A stretch of DNA of 58,701 nucleotides from Stappia sp. WLB 29. GTDB lineage: Bacteria > Pseudomonadota > Alphaproteobacteria > Rhizobiales > Stappiaceae. The notes under the pieces were generated by a model. The model was not told where the DNA came from. It worked only from the letters and a program-made list of their open reading frames with translations, and did no database searches. The stretch lies in the NCBI RefSeq assembly GCF_023507705.1, contig NZ_JALBGD010000002.1, positions 576,687-635,387 on the forward strand. Direction: 5' to 3'. Both the position numbers and the translations under genes were made by a program. This document shows, piece after piece, positions 36,077 to 44,197 of the stretch (the stretch's first letter is position 1; every line of letters starts with the position of its first letter).

Positions 36077-36554
36077 ACTTACCGAGCAGCAGATCGAAGG
36101 GAGGGGCATGCCCTGTCTTTACCGGCTTGGTGACGATGTAGGTGTAGTAGCGGGCGAGCCCGAGGCCCTGGTCGAGCAGGCGGTCGATCAGCCGCTGATA
36201 GCTGTCGACGTCGCGCGTGACCACCTGCAGCAGGTAGTCGAAGCCACCGCCAAGGGCCCAGCACTGAACGATCTCCGGATAGGCCTCCACGGCCCGCTCG
36301 AAGGCCTGGAAGGCCGCGGAACTGTGGTTTTCCAGCTCCAGGGTGACGAAGACCGTGACATGGGCGGCGGTCTTGCGCAGGGCGACCTCTGCCCGATAGC
36401 CCTCGATGACCCCGGCTTTTTCGAGCCGCTTGAGCCGCTCCCAGCAGGGGGTCGGGCTGAGGTTTATCCGGCGCGCCAGCTCCGCCTTGGACAGGCGGCC
36501 CTCGCGGGAAAGCACCTTCAGGATGGCGATGTCGCGGTCGTCGAGGCGGATCAT
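36069..36554 (-). CDS. doeX: Lrp/AsnC-family regulator, probable DoeX
   Basis: This 161-residue regulator has an N-terminal helix-turn-helix (about 1-60, KAELARRINLSPTPCWERLKRLEKAGVI) and a C-terminal RAM ligand-binding/oligomerisation domain (about 70-150, with GGGFDYLLQVVTRDVDSY). The ATG at 36554 gives the normal length and normal N-terminus (MIRLDDRDIAIL). It lies between doeC and the divergent ectoine hydrolase, the same neighbourhood as DoeX in described doe clusters. It probably senses an ectoine-derived metabolite and controls both flanking units. Confidence 0.87.
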   Translation of the reverse strand: MIRLDDRDIAILKVLSREGRLSKAELARRINLSPTPCWERLKRLEKAGVIEGYRAEVALRKTAAHVTVFVTLELENHSSAAFQAFERAVEAYPEIVQCWALGGGFDYLLQVVTRDVDSYQRLIDRLLDQGLGLARYYTYIVTKPVKTGHAPPFDLLLGKLD

Positions 36555-36734
36555 GCAGGCGTCATAGCGGGATTGGGACAGGAGAGTCCATCTGCCAGAG
36601 GATGCCGTAGCATTCAAGCTGCGGCCGGGACGCTTCATTCTGACGGGTTTTCAAGTGGCAGGGAGAGCGTGCACAGTACGCCGATGATTTGCCGGATCGC
36701 CATGCGAGCATCCGGCCGTTGGGGAGTGACAGGA

Positions 36735-37919
36735 ATGCCGGCGACTGAACTTCCGTTTTCCGATGCGGAATTCTCGAGGCGACTTGAAAAGGTGCGCAAG
36801 GCAATGCGCGAGCAGGACATCGACGTGCTGTTCGTCGAGGACCCTGCCAACATGTCCTGGCTGACCGGCTATGACGGCTGGTCCTTCTACGTCCATCAGG
36901 GTGTTCTCGTCTTCCACGATGCGGATCCGCTTTGGTGGGGACGTCGGCAGGACGCCAACGGCGCGGTGCGCACGGTGTGGATGCCGGACGAGCGGGTCGC
37001 CTTCTATCCAGACCACTATGTGCAGTCGACCGTCCGCCACCCGATGCAGACCCTGGCGGAGCTGATCCGCGAGGCCGGCTACGGCAATGCGCGGATCGGC
37101 GTCGAGTTGGAGAACTACTATTTTTCCGCCAAGGCGTTCCTTACCTTGCAGGAAGAACTGCCGCAGGCGACCTTTGTCGATGCGACGGCGCTGGTGAACT
37201 GGCAGCGCGCAGTGAAGTCCGACGAGGAGCTGGTGTTCATGCGCCGGGCTGCGCGGATCTCGGAGAAGATCATCGACGGCATCTTCGACCGGATCCATCC
37301 CGGCATGCGCAAGACGGATCTCGTCGCCGACATCTATGCCGATGCGATCCGCGGCACGGAGGATGCTTGGGGCGACTATCCCTCCATCGTTCCCCTGTTG
37401 CCGAGCGGATCGGATGCCGCCGCTCCCCACCTTACCTGGGACGGCCGCCACATCGCCGCCGACACCGCGACGTTCTTCGAGATCGCCGGCTGCTATCGGC
37501 GCTACCACGTGCCGTTCTGCCGAACGGTTTATCTCGGCAAGCCGCCGCAATTTCTGCTCGACGCGGAAAAGGCGCTGGTCGAGGGGCTGGAGGCCGGTCT
37601 TGAGGCGGCTCGAGCCGGCAACCGGGCCAGCGACATCGCGCAGGCGCTGGGTGCTCCGCTGGAGCGGGCCGGCATCGACCGCGCGGCGCGCTGCGGCTAT
37701 CCGATCGGCGTTTCCTATCCGCCGGACTGGGGTGAGCGGACGATCTCCCTGCGGCCGGGGGACGACACGGTGCTGGAGGCGGGGATGACCTTCCACTTCA
37801 TGCCGGGCCTCTGGATGGACAATTGGGGCCTCGAGATCACCGAGAGCATCTTGATCCAGGAAGACGGGCCGGCGGAGTGCCTGTGCAACCGCCCGCGCGC
37901 GCTCTTCGTCAAGGATTGA
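36735..37919 (+). CDS. doeA: Ectoine hydrolase DoeA (M24 peptidase family)
   Basis: This 394-residue cytoplasmic enzyme opens the ectoine ring to N-acetyl-L-2,4-diaminobutyrate. It has an N-terminal creatinase-like domain (about 1-165) and a C-terminal pita-bread M24 domain (170-390). Segments characteristic of DoeA are NMSWLTGYDGWSFYVHQ (near 39-55), DYPSIVPLLPSG, IAGCYRRYHVPFCRT and FHFMPGLWMDNWG. The ATG at 36735 follows GGAGTGACAGGA; upstream in-frame ATGs at 36684 and 36702 would run through a 7-bp stem-loop (GCCGGAT 36691-36697 / ATCCGGC 36710-36716) in the leader. It is divergent from the regulator and followed by an ArgE-like deacetylase 19 bases downstream. Confidence 0.88.
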   Translation: MPATELPFSDAEFSRRLEKVRKAMREQDIDVLFVEDPANMSWLTGYDGWSFYVHQGVLVFHDADPLWWGRRQDANGAVRTVWMPDERVAFYPDHYVQSTVRHPMQTLAELIREAGYGNARIGVELENYYFSAKAFLTLQEELPQATFVDATALVNWQRAVKSDEELVFMRRAARISEKIIDGIFDRIHPGMRKTDLVADIYADAIRGTEDAWGDYPSIVPLLPSGSDAAAPHLTWDGRHIAADTATFFEIAGCYRRYHVPFCRTVYLGKPPQFLLDAEKALVEGLEAGLEAARAGNRASDIAQALGAPLERAGIDRAARCGYPIGVSYPPDWGERTISLRPGDDTVLEAGMTFHFMPGLWMDNWGLEITESILIQEDGPAECLCNRPRALFVKD

Positions 37920-37938
37920 GGCGGCGGGACGGACCGGC

Positions 37939-39102
37939 ATGGCGCTGATCGACGATACCAAGACCCTGCTCGAAGAGTTGATCTCCTTCGCCACCGTCTC
38001 CAGCGAGGGCAACCTGGAGCTCATCGCCTGGGCTGCCGACCGGCTGGGAGATCTCGGCGCCGAGACCCGGGTGATGGTCGACGAGACCGGCAGCAAGGCC
38101 AACTTGTTCGCGACCATCGGTCCGAACGAGGATGGCGGCATCGTGCTGTCCGGCCACAGCGATGTCGTGCCGGTGGCGGACCAGGACTGGTCCTCCGACC
38201 CGTTCCGCATGCGCGAGGCGGACGGGCTGTTATACGGGCGCGGTACCTGCGATATGAAGGGGTTCATCGCCGCGGTCCTGGCCACGGCCCCGCTCTTTGC
38301 CGCGGCGAAACTGTCGCGGCCGGTGCACATCTGCCTGACCTATGATGAGGAGGTGGGCTGCCTCGGCGCGCGCAAGCTGGTGAGCGAGCTGCCCGGCATG
38401 GGCGTGCGGCCGGCGCTCGCGGTGATCGGCGAGCCGACGGAAATGCGGATCATCGAGGGGCACAAGGGCTGCTGCGAATACACAACGACATTTCGCGGCT
38501 TGGAGGGGCATGGCTCCGTTCCCGATGCGGGCGTCAACGCGGTGGAATTCGCCCTGCGCTATGGCATGCGGCTGATGGAGCTGAAGGAGCAGTTGAAGGG
38601 GAGGGCGCCGGCCACCAGCCGCTTCGACCCGCCCTGGACGACGCTGCAGCTCGGGCGGCTGATGGGAGGGGTGGCGCACAACGTCATCCCCGGGCTCGCC
38701 AATCTCGACTGGGAAATGCGTCCCGTCACCGAGGCCGACCGGGCTTTCGTCTGCGAGGCCATCGACGCCTATGTCCATGACGAACTGTTGCCGGCCATGC
38801 GCAGCGTGCATCCGCAGGCCTCGATCCGCCGCGAGGTGGTGGGCGAGGTCGCCGGCCTCGAGCCGGTCGAGGAAAACGAGGCGCGCCGTATCGTCGCCGA
38901 ACTGACGGGTGCCAACGGCGCCGATGTGGTCTCCTTCGGAACCGAGGCTGGCCTTTTCCAGCAGCTCGGAATGTCGGTCGTCGTCTGCGGGCCGGGTTCG
39001 ATCGCGCAGGCGCACAAGCCGGACGAGTTCGTGTCGCTCGATCAGCTGCAGGCGTGCCTTGCGATGCTGGAGCGGTTGGCCGGGCGGCTGACGGTTTCCT
39101 AG
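37939..39102 (+). CDS. ArgE-like M20 deacetylase, candidate N-acetyl-diaminobutyrate deacetylase
   Basis: This 387-residue zinc-dependent M20A amidohydrolase is close to acetylornithine deacetylase. Metal ligands and catalytic residues are in GHSDVVP (His, Asp), GRGTCDMKGF (bridging Asp), TYDEEVG (catalytic Glu and metal Glu), GEPTEM and a C-terminal His in QAHKPDEF. GLEGHGSVPDAGVNAV begins the dimerisation domain. Acetylornithine and N-acetyl-2,4-diaminobutyrate differ only in chain length, and this gene sits directly after doeA where DoeB is expected. DoeB itself belongs to the unrelated AstE/AspA family, so a substitution is inferred. True arginine-biosynthetic ArgE is the alternative. Confidence 0.85.
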   Translation: MALIDDTKTLLEELISFATVSSEGNLELIAWAADRLGDLGAETRVMVDETGSKANLFATIGPNEDGGIVLSGHSDVVPVADQDWSSDPFRMREADGLLYGRGTCDMKGFIAAVLATAPLFAAAKLSRPVHICLTYDEEVGCLGARKLVSELPGMGVRPALAVIGEPTEMRIIEGHKGCCEYTTTFRGLEGHGSVPDAGVNAVEFALRYGMRLMELKEQLKGRAPATSRFDPPWTTLQLGRLMGGVAHNVIPGLANLDWEMRPVTEADRAFVCEAIDAYVHDELLPAMRSVHPQASIRREVVGEVAGLEPVEENEARRIVAELTGANGADVVSFGTEAGLFQQLGMSVVVCGPGSIAQAHKPDEFVSLDQLQACLAMLERLAGRLTVS

Positions 39103-39133
39103 GCGTTCAGTCCCGGCCTCGCAGCGGGGCCTA

Positions 39134-39484
39134 TCATTGCCTGTGGCCGAGCAGCAGTGCCTGCATCACATAGGCGAGAATCGTCAGACCGACCGCCCCT
39201 GCGGCGCCGATCAGGATCATGAAGATCACGTCGATGGGTCCTCCCAGGTCGGAAAATCCCGAGTTGGAGATCATCAGCACGAAGAAGATCGCGGCGACGG
39301 CGCCGACCGGTGCCAGCAATTCTGCCCGCAGAAGCCAGCGGCCGACGAGCCGCCGCTCACGCAGCAGGACGAAGAGGAACGCCGCGGTGACAAGCGCGGC
39401 CGCTGCGACGAGGGTCCAGAACAGGCCGGTGCCGAACATTTCTTCGAACACGGCCAGCAGGGTGGAAAGCGTCATTTCCTTCAT
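39134..39484 (-). CDS. Small membrane protein (resembles DUF5368)
   Basis: This 116-residue protein has three hydrophobic segments (about residues 20-42, 55-74 and 84-108) separated by a basic loop RERRLVGRWLLR, so it should be an inner-membrane protein. I associate it with the DUF5368 family from its length, pattern and position beside a Tat-type flavoprotein, but this is recognition by memory, not by search. No catalytic residues are evident. The gene follows the flavoprotein gene by 12 bases on the same strand, so it may anchor that enzyme or its quinone partner to the membrane. Confidence 0.65.
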   Translation of the reverse strand: MKEMTLSTLLAVFEEMFGTGLFWTLVAAAALVTAAFLFVLLRERRLVGRWLLRAELLAPVGAVAAIFFVLMISNSGFSDLGGPIDVIFMILIGAAGAVGLTILAYVMQALLLGHRQ

Positions 39485-39496
39485 GGCGTCCTCCTG

Positions 39497-40801
39497 TCAG
39501 GCGCGTCCGCGCAGCATTGCGTTGTAGGTGGCCTTGAGGGCGATCTCCTTCATCAGCCAAGACACCCAGAGTTCTTCCAGCGGAGCGATGAGCCCGGGGA
39601 AGGACGGGACGAGATTGTCCTTGTAGTCGAACTCGACGAGCATCGCCCGGCCGACTCGGGTGATCAGCGGGCAGGATGTATAACCGTCATAGCGGGCGGT
39701 GCTTTCCTTGCCGGCGATCTGGGCCGCGAGATGGTCTTCGACCACTGGCACTTGCCATTTGACGCTGGCGGCTGTCTTTCCCTTGGGGACGCCGGCGATG
39801 TCGCCGATGGCGAAGACTTCCGGATAACGCAGGTGGCGCAGCGTGTGCTTGTCGACCTCGACCCAGCCGTCAGCCGCAAATGGGCCTTCCTGCCAAGAGA
39901 GCGGGCTGTTGAAGCGAATCGCGTCGGGCGCTCGCATCGGAGGGATCACGTTGGTGAAGTCGTAGCCGATCTCCTTGCGCCCATCGGGCGTGTCGAAGGT
40001 TGCGATGCGCTTGCCGGGGTCGATGGCGACCATCACGTGGTTCTTGACCGTGTCGAAGCCGCGGTCCTCGAACAGCATGCGGACCTTCTCGTTGACGATC
40101 GGCACCGAGAAGAACGCGCCCGAATGGGCCGCGTAGACGATCTTCATCTTGTCGCGGGTGCCCTTGCGACGCGCGGCGTCATCCGTGAGGAAGGCGTATT
40201 TGAGCGGTGCGCCGGCGCATTTCATCTCCGTTGCCGGCCGGGTGAAGAGAGCGGTACCTCCCTTTTCCACGAAGCGGCTCATTTCGGCGAAGGTGGCGGC
40301 CGCCTGATCGGGCCCTGCATAGACCGAGCCCATGCCGTTGCTGCCGATAAGGTCGGTCGACATGCCTTCGATGGCCTCGTAGTCAAGTTTCAGGCCGGTT
40401 GCGACCACGAGGAAGTCATAGGTAAGCGCGCGGCCCGACGTGGTGACGACACGTCTGGCTTCCGGATCGATCTCAGCTGCCGCTTCCTGGATCCATTCCG
40501 CCTTGCGGGGCAACCACTCCGCTGTCGTCGAGACCGAGTAGGAGGCTGGCTTGAGGCCTGCGGCGATCAGAGTGAAGCCGGGTTGATAGAGATGTGCCCG
40601 ACGCGGATCCAGCAGCGTGATGCGTGCGCCCGGCAAACGGGCCGTCAAGCGGTTCGCGAGCGCGGTTCCGGCTGCACCGGCGCCGAGGATGACGATACGT
40701 GCGCCGGTCGGTACTGGCTGGGCCTGTATCGGCCCGCTGTGTGTCGCCGTGGCCGAAGCTGCGGCCACAAGGGCGAGAAACTGTCGTCTGTTTGCAAGCA
40801 A
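39497..40801 (-). CDS. FAD-dependent oxidoreductase, sulfide:quinone oxidoreductase-like, with Tat-type signal
   Basis: This 434-residue flavoprotein has an N-terminal NRRQFLALVAAA (Tat-type twin arginine plus hydrophobic stretch, signal to about residue 28), a dinucleotide motif VILGAGAAGTALAN (37-50), VVATGLKLDYEAIEG, and FAIGDIAGVPKGKTAASVKWQ near the C-terminal FAD site. It contains only two cysteines, C195 and C377, which fit the redox pair of sulfide:quinone oxidoreductases. The third family cysteine is absent (that segment reads IGSNGMGSVY). The start is a TTG at 40801 after GGGAGGACA; no better start is visible. It is followed by the small membrane protein gene. Flavocytochrome c sulfide dehydrogenase-like function is an alternative. 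Confidence 0.82.
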   Translation of the reverse strand: MLANRRQFLALVAAASATATHSGPIQAQPVPTGARIVILGAGAAGTALANRLTARLPGARITLLDPRRAHLYQPGFTLIAAGLKPASYSVSTTAEWLPRKAEWIQEAAAEIDPEARRVVTTSGRALTYDFLVVATGLKLDYEAIEGMSTDLIGSNGMGSVYAGPDQAAATFAEMSRFVEKGGTALFTRPATEMKCAGAPLKYAFLTDDAARRKGTRDKMKIVYAAHSGAFFSVPIVNEKVRMLFEDRGFDTVKNHVMVAIDPGKRIATFDTPDGRKEIGYDFTNVIPPMRAPDAIRFNSPLSWQEGPFAADGWVEVDKHTLRHLRYPEVFAIGDIAGVPKGKTAASVKWQVPVVEDHLAAQIAGKESTARYDGYTSCPLITRVGRAMLVEFDYKDNLVPSFPGLIAPLEELWVSWLMKEIALKATYNAMLRGRA

Positions 40802-40878
40802 GGGGCCTGTCCTCCCGTCCCAATGAAGGCAGCTTGAATGAAGGCAACTGCACGCGGCGCAGCGCCGAATGCATTGTT

Positions 40879-40913
40879 TATTTCTAATTATCGAATATAA
40901 AAATGCGACGCAT
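40879..40913. promoter_or_regulatory. AT-rich dyad region upstream of the flavoprotein gene
   Basis: The 138-base gap between phnF and the flavoprotein has an AT-rich imperfect dyad at 40879-40899 (TATTT...GAATATA). It is followed by the perfect palindrome ATGCG-A-CGCAT at 40903-40913. AT-rich dyads are typical operators of sulfide-responsive ArsR-type repressors that control such flavoproteins, but no ArsR gene is adjacent, so the assignment is tentative. Confidence 0.3.
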
Positions 40914-40939
40914 TGATCTGCCGCAAGCTTGCTGAAATT

Positions 40940-41698
40940 TCAGCCGGAGGCCGACTGCGCGCTGGCGGGATTGGTTGCGACCGAAAGACTGACGCGGTCC
41001 GCCGCAAAGCGGCTGTGGCTGGCCTGGATGGGATAGCCCTGCCCGTCGACGTTCAGCGAACGGGTGAGCAGCACCACCGCGCCCGGCTGCAGGGCAAGAT
41101 CCTCCCTGTCGGAGGCGGTTGCCGGTGCTGCCGAAATCTCGGTCGACTGGCGCACGTAGTCGGTAACGCCGCAGGCCGCTAGGGCTCGTGTGATCGAGCG
41201 TTCCCGGTGATAGGCCTCGGGCAAGCCGGAAAACCGTTCCGCGTCGAACCAGTGGACCGCACGAGACAGGGGAACGCCGTCCGCCTCGCCCAGTGTTTCG
41301 AGCCGAAGCAGGGGTGCGCCGGCAGCGAGCCGGAGCTGTGCCGCAAGTTCGGGCGTCGCGTTCTCCTGCGAGACACCGACCAGACGAGTAACGGCCTGGG
41401 TCACCTGGCCACCGAGGCCGGCGGAAAAGCGGGTGCGGGTGCCGATCGGATAGGTCACGCGGCGGCGCGGAATGATTGTGGTGCCGCGCCCCTGCACGGT
41501 CTCCACGACGCCTTCCCGGGCAAGTGCCGCCAGGGCCTGCCGTACCGTGTGGCGGTTGACGTCGAAACGCGCGGCCAGCACGGCCTCGGTCGGCAGGCGT
41601 CCCGTGTCGTCATGATCGCCGTTGCCGATGCCGGCGCGAATCTCGTCGGCGATCTGCCGCCACAGGGCGACGCCGGTCTGCCGTTCAATTCCGCTCAT
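40940..41698 (-). CDS. phnF: GntR/HutC-family regulator PhnF
   Basis: This 252-residue repressor-type regulator has an N-terminal GntR winged helix (about 8-80, LPTEAVLAARFDVNRHTVRQALAALAREGVV) and a C-terminal UTRA effector domain (about 95-240). It is divergent from phnG in the usual position for PhnF of C-P lyase clusters. An inverted repeat at 41862-41881 in the shared 287-base gap is the likely binding site. Effector identity is not visible; phosphonate pathway intermediates are plausible. Confidence 0.9.
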   Translation of the reverse strand: MSGIERQTGVALWRQIADEIRAGIGNGDHDDTGRLPTEAVLAARFDVNRHTVRQALAALAREGVVETVQGRGTTIIPRRRVTYPIGTRTRFSAGLGGQVTQAVTRLVGVSQENATPELAAQLRLAAGAPLLRLETLGEADGVPLSRAVHWFDAERFSGLPEAYHRERSITRALAACGVTDYVRQSTEISAAPATASDREDLALQPGAVVLLTRSLNVDGQGYPIQASHSRFAADRVSLSVATNPASAQSASG

Positions 41699-41861
41699 GC
41701 GTGTCCTTTCGCCGGCGCTTCGGCCTTCGCCCTTCTAGCAAGCCAGGAGGCCGACAGCCAACAGATGCGGAGCCGGGGTGGTGGGGTTTCGCTGACCGGC
41801 ACGGGGTGGCTTGCCCTGTCATGGCGCCGTCACGCGTAGCTTGTAAGGTCGAGATTGTCGG

Positions 41862-41881
41862 TTGTCTATAATACTAGACAA
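41862..41881. promoter_or_regulatory. PhnF operator candidate upstream of phnG
   Basis: TTGTCTA-N6-TAGACAA is a perfect inverted repeat with 7-bp arms and a 6-base centre. It lies 104 bases before phnG and 163 bases before the divergent phnF start. HutC-subfamily regulators bind GTCTA/TAGAC-type dyads, so PhnF is the natural ligand. No convincing PHO box was seen in this gap. Confidence 0.6.
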
Positions 41882-41985
41882 ATATGAATGCTGGGTGTAG
41901 GCACGCTGGGTATGAAGGTCTGGCTGTTGCCATTGCGGGGCATGAGGGCCTTCCGGGCGAGTGCGAAACTGAAACGGAGCGGCAC

Positions 41986-42453
41986 ATGAGGGAAGCGGAA
42001 GCGCGAAGCGAGGCTGAGGCTGGCCTCAAGCGGCTGATGGACGTGCTGGCGGCCTCTCCCGGCGACGAGATCGCCGCCTGCGCAGCCGCGCTCGGTGCGT
42101 TGCCGGAGTCGATACCGGTGCGCGGACCGGAGATCGGGCTGATCATGGTGCGCGGCCGCATCGGCGGCGACGGTGCGCCTTTCAACCTCGGAGAGGCGGC
42201 GGTGACGCGGGCCACCGTCCGGCTCGCCGGTGGCACCGTCGGCCACGCCTATGCGCTGGGGCAGGACCGGGCGAAGGCGCGCCTTTCTGCGGTGCTTGCG
42301 GCCATGTGGAGCGACGGCGCTCGCCGCGCCGACATAGAGGCGCAAGTGTTGGCGCCGCTGGCTGCCGCCCGCGCCGATGAGGTCTCCCGCGTCAAGCGCG
42401 AGGCCGCCGCAACCCGCGTCGACTTCTTCACTATGGTTCGCGGAGACGACTGA
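41986..42453 (+). CDS. phnG: Phosphonate C-P lyase complex subunit PhnG
   Basis: This 155-residue subunit of the PhnGHIJ core complex acts with PhnI and PhnH to transfer the phosphonate to the ribose C1 of a nucleoside triphosphate. The PhnG signature region is GLIMVRGRIGGDGAPFNLGEAAVTRATVRL (about 48-77) and GHAYALGQDRAKA. The ATG at 41986 follows ACGGAGC and gives the normal length; earlier in-frame starts would reach into the operator region. The phnH start shares one base with its stop (TGATG), so translation is coupled. Confidence 0.93.
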   Translation: MREAEARSEAEAGLKRLMDVLAASPGDEIAACAAALGALPESIPVRGPEIGLIMVRGRIGGDGAPFNLGEAAVTRATVRLAGGTVGHAYALGQDRAKARLSAVLAAMWSDGARRADIEAQVLAPLAAARADEVSRVKREAAATRVDFFTMVRGDD

Positions 42454-43079
42454 TGACCGAAGCCGTTCTTTCCACGCTCGCCGTGTCCGGCGGTTTCAAC
42501 GATCCAGTGTTCGAGGCGCAGGGCGTCTTTCGCGCCCTGATGGATGCGACCGCGCGCCCCGGTACCCTTCACGATCTTCCCGCCTCCGTCGCGCCGCCCG
42601 CTCCCCTGGGGCCGGGCTCGGGGGCCATCGCGGTGTCGATGTGCGATCCCGACACGCCGGTCTGGCTGGGCGATGGCGCCGACAGCGAGGGCGTGCGGGC
42701 CTGGCTGTCCTTCCAGTGTGGTGCGCCGGTGGTGCAGGAGCCGGACAAGTCCACCTTCGCTTTCGTGCGGGCCGGCGCCATGCCGGCGCTAAATGCCCTC
42801 GCCCTGGGGACGCAGGAATATCCCGATCGCTCGACGACGCTGGTGGTCGAGGTGGAGGCGCTGGAGGGCGGCCCGCGACTGATACTGGAAGGTCCCGGCA
42901 TCGACGGGCAGCGGACGGTGAAACCGATGGGCCTGCCTGAGGATTTCGCGGCGCAGCGCAGTGCGAGCCGGGCGCTCTTTCCTCGCGGGGTCGACATCGT
43001 GCTCGTCGCGGGGCTGCGCATGATGGCGCTGCCGCGCAGCACGGTCGTATCCCATGACAACGAGACGGAGGCGGGCTGA
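42453..43079 (+). CDS. phnH: Phosphonate C-P lyase complex subunit PhnH
   Basis: This 208-residue member of the C-P lyase core complex is a PLP-transferase-like fold lacking the cofactor in known structures. FNDPVFEAQGVFRALMDATARPG near the N-terminus is the characteristic segment, and FPRGVDIVLVAG lies near the C-terminus. It overlaps phnG by one base and phnI by one base, so the G-H-I-J genes form a tightly coupled unit. Confidence 0.92.
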   Translation: MTEAVLSTLAVSGGFNDPVFEAQGVFRALMDATARPGTLHDLPASVAPPAPLGPGSGAIAVSMCDPDTPVWLGDGADSEGVRAWLSFQCGAPVVQEPDKSTFAFVRAGAMPALNALALGTQEYPDRSTTLVVEVEALEGGPRLILEGPGIDGQRTVKPMGLPEDFAAQRSASRALFPRGVDIVLVAGLRMMALPRSTVVSHDNETEAG

Positions 43080-44197
43080 TGTATGTCGCAGTCAAGGGCG
43101 GCGAGGCGGCCATCGCCAACGCCCACAAGATGCTGGCCGACCGCCGCCGCGGCGACCGGTCCCTTCCCTCGATCACCGTCGAGCAGCTCGTCGAGCAATT
43201 GGCGCTGGCCGTCGACCGGGTGATGGCCGAAGCCTCCCTTTACGCGCCCGAACTTGCCGCGCTGGCGGTCAAGCAGGCACGGGGCGACATGATCGAGGCG
43301 ATCTTCCTGCTGCGCGCCTATCGCACGACCCTGCCGCGCTTCGGCGCCTCGCAGCCGGTGGAGACCGGCGAGATGATTGCCGAGCGCCGGGTTTCGGCGA
43401 CCTACAAAGACCTGCCGGGCGGGCAAGTTCTCGGGCCGACCTTCGACTATACGCATCGCCTGCTCGATCCTGCCCTTGTCGGCGACGAGGCGGTCGAGGC
43501 TGCGCCGGCGCGCGAGAGCGAAGGCGAACCGCTAACCCGCGTCGCCGACATTCTCGCGCAGGAAGACCTGATCGAGCGGGCCTATGCGGGAGACCCGACC
43601 GAGATGCCGCAGGAACCCTCCGGCGACTTGACGCGCGAGCCGATGGAGTTCCCGATGGCTCGGGACCTGCGTCTCCAGGCGCTGGCGCGCGGCGACGAGG
43701 GCTTTCTGCTGGCGCTCGGCTATTCCACCCAGCGTGGCTATGGACGCACGCACCCCTTCGCCGGCGAGATCCGCATCGGCGAGGTCGAGGTGGAGGTGGA
43801 CGTGCCGGAACTCGGTTTTGCCGTCTCGCTCGGCCGCATCCGCGTGACCGAATGCCAGATGGTCAACCAGTTCGCCGGCTCGGCGAAACTGCCGCCGCAG
43901 TTCACCCGCGGCTACGGCCTCGTGTTCGGCCAGTCGGAGCGCAAGGCGATGGCGATGGCGCTGGTCGACCGATCGCTGCGCGCCGGGGAGTTGGGTGAGG
44001 ACCGCGTCGCCCCGGCGCAGGACGAGGAATTCGTCATCTCCCATGCCGACAACGTCCAGGCGACGGGCTTCGTCGAGCATCTGAAATTGCCGCATTACGT
44101 CGACTTCCAGGCGGAACTCGATCTCGTCCGCCGGATGCGGGCGGAGTTCGAGGCGCGGCAGAGAAGCGAAAGCGACACGCAGGAGGCCGCCGAATGA
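43079..44197 (+). CDS. phnI: Phosphonate C-P lyase complex subunit PhnI
   Basis: This 372-residue nucleosidase-type subunit, in the presence of PhnG, H and L, displaces the base of ATP with phosphonate to give ribose 1-phosphonate triphosphate. Recognisable segments are MYVAVKGGEAAIANAH at the start, SLPSITVEQLVEQLALAVDRVMAEASLYAPELA, and GYGRTHPFAGEIRIGEV. Length is normal for PhnI. The next gene overlaps its stop by 4 bases (ATGA). Confidence 0.95.
   Translation: MYVAVKGGEAAIANAHKMLADRRRGDRSLPSITVEQLVEQLALAVDRVMAEASLYAPELAALAVKQARGDMIEAIFLLRAYRTTLPRFGASQPVETGEMIAERRVSATYKDLPGGQVLGPTFDYTHRLLDPALVGDEAVEAAPARESEGEPLTRVADILAQEDLIERAYAGDPTEMPQEPSGDLTREPMEFPMARDLRLQALARGDEGFLLALGYSTQRGYGRTHPFAGEIRIGEVEVEVDVPELGFAVSLGRIRVTECQMVNQFAGSAKLPPQFTRGYGLVFGQSERKAMAMALVDRSLRAGELGEDRVAPAQDEEFVISHADNVQATGFVEHLKLPHYVDFQAELDLVRRMRAEFEARQRSESDTQEAAE

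Noticed and set aside
36684-36735. Upstream ATG starts (36684, 36702) for the ectoine hydrolase
   Set aside because: They would add residues of unusual composition encoded across a perfect stem-loop. The ATG at 36735 has a fitting ribosome site and gives the family's normal N-terminus.
41841-41865. PHO box upstream of phnG
   Set aside because: CTTGTAA and TTGTCGG-like segments are present but do not reach the CTGTCAT consensus in 11-base register, unlike the clear repeats before phnC.
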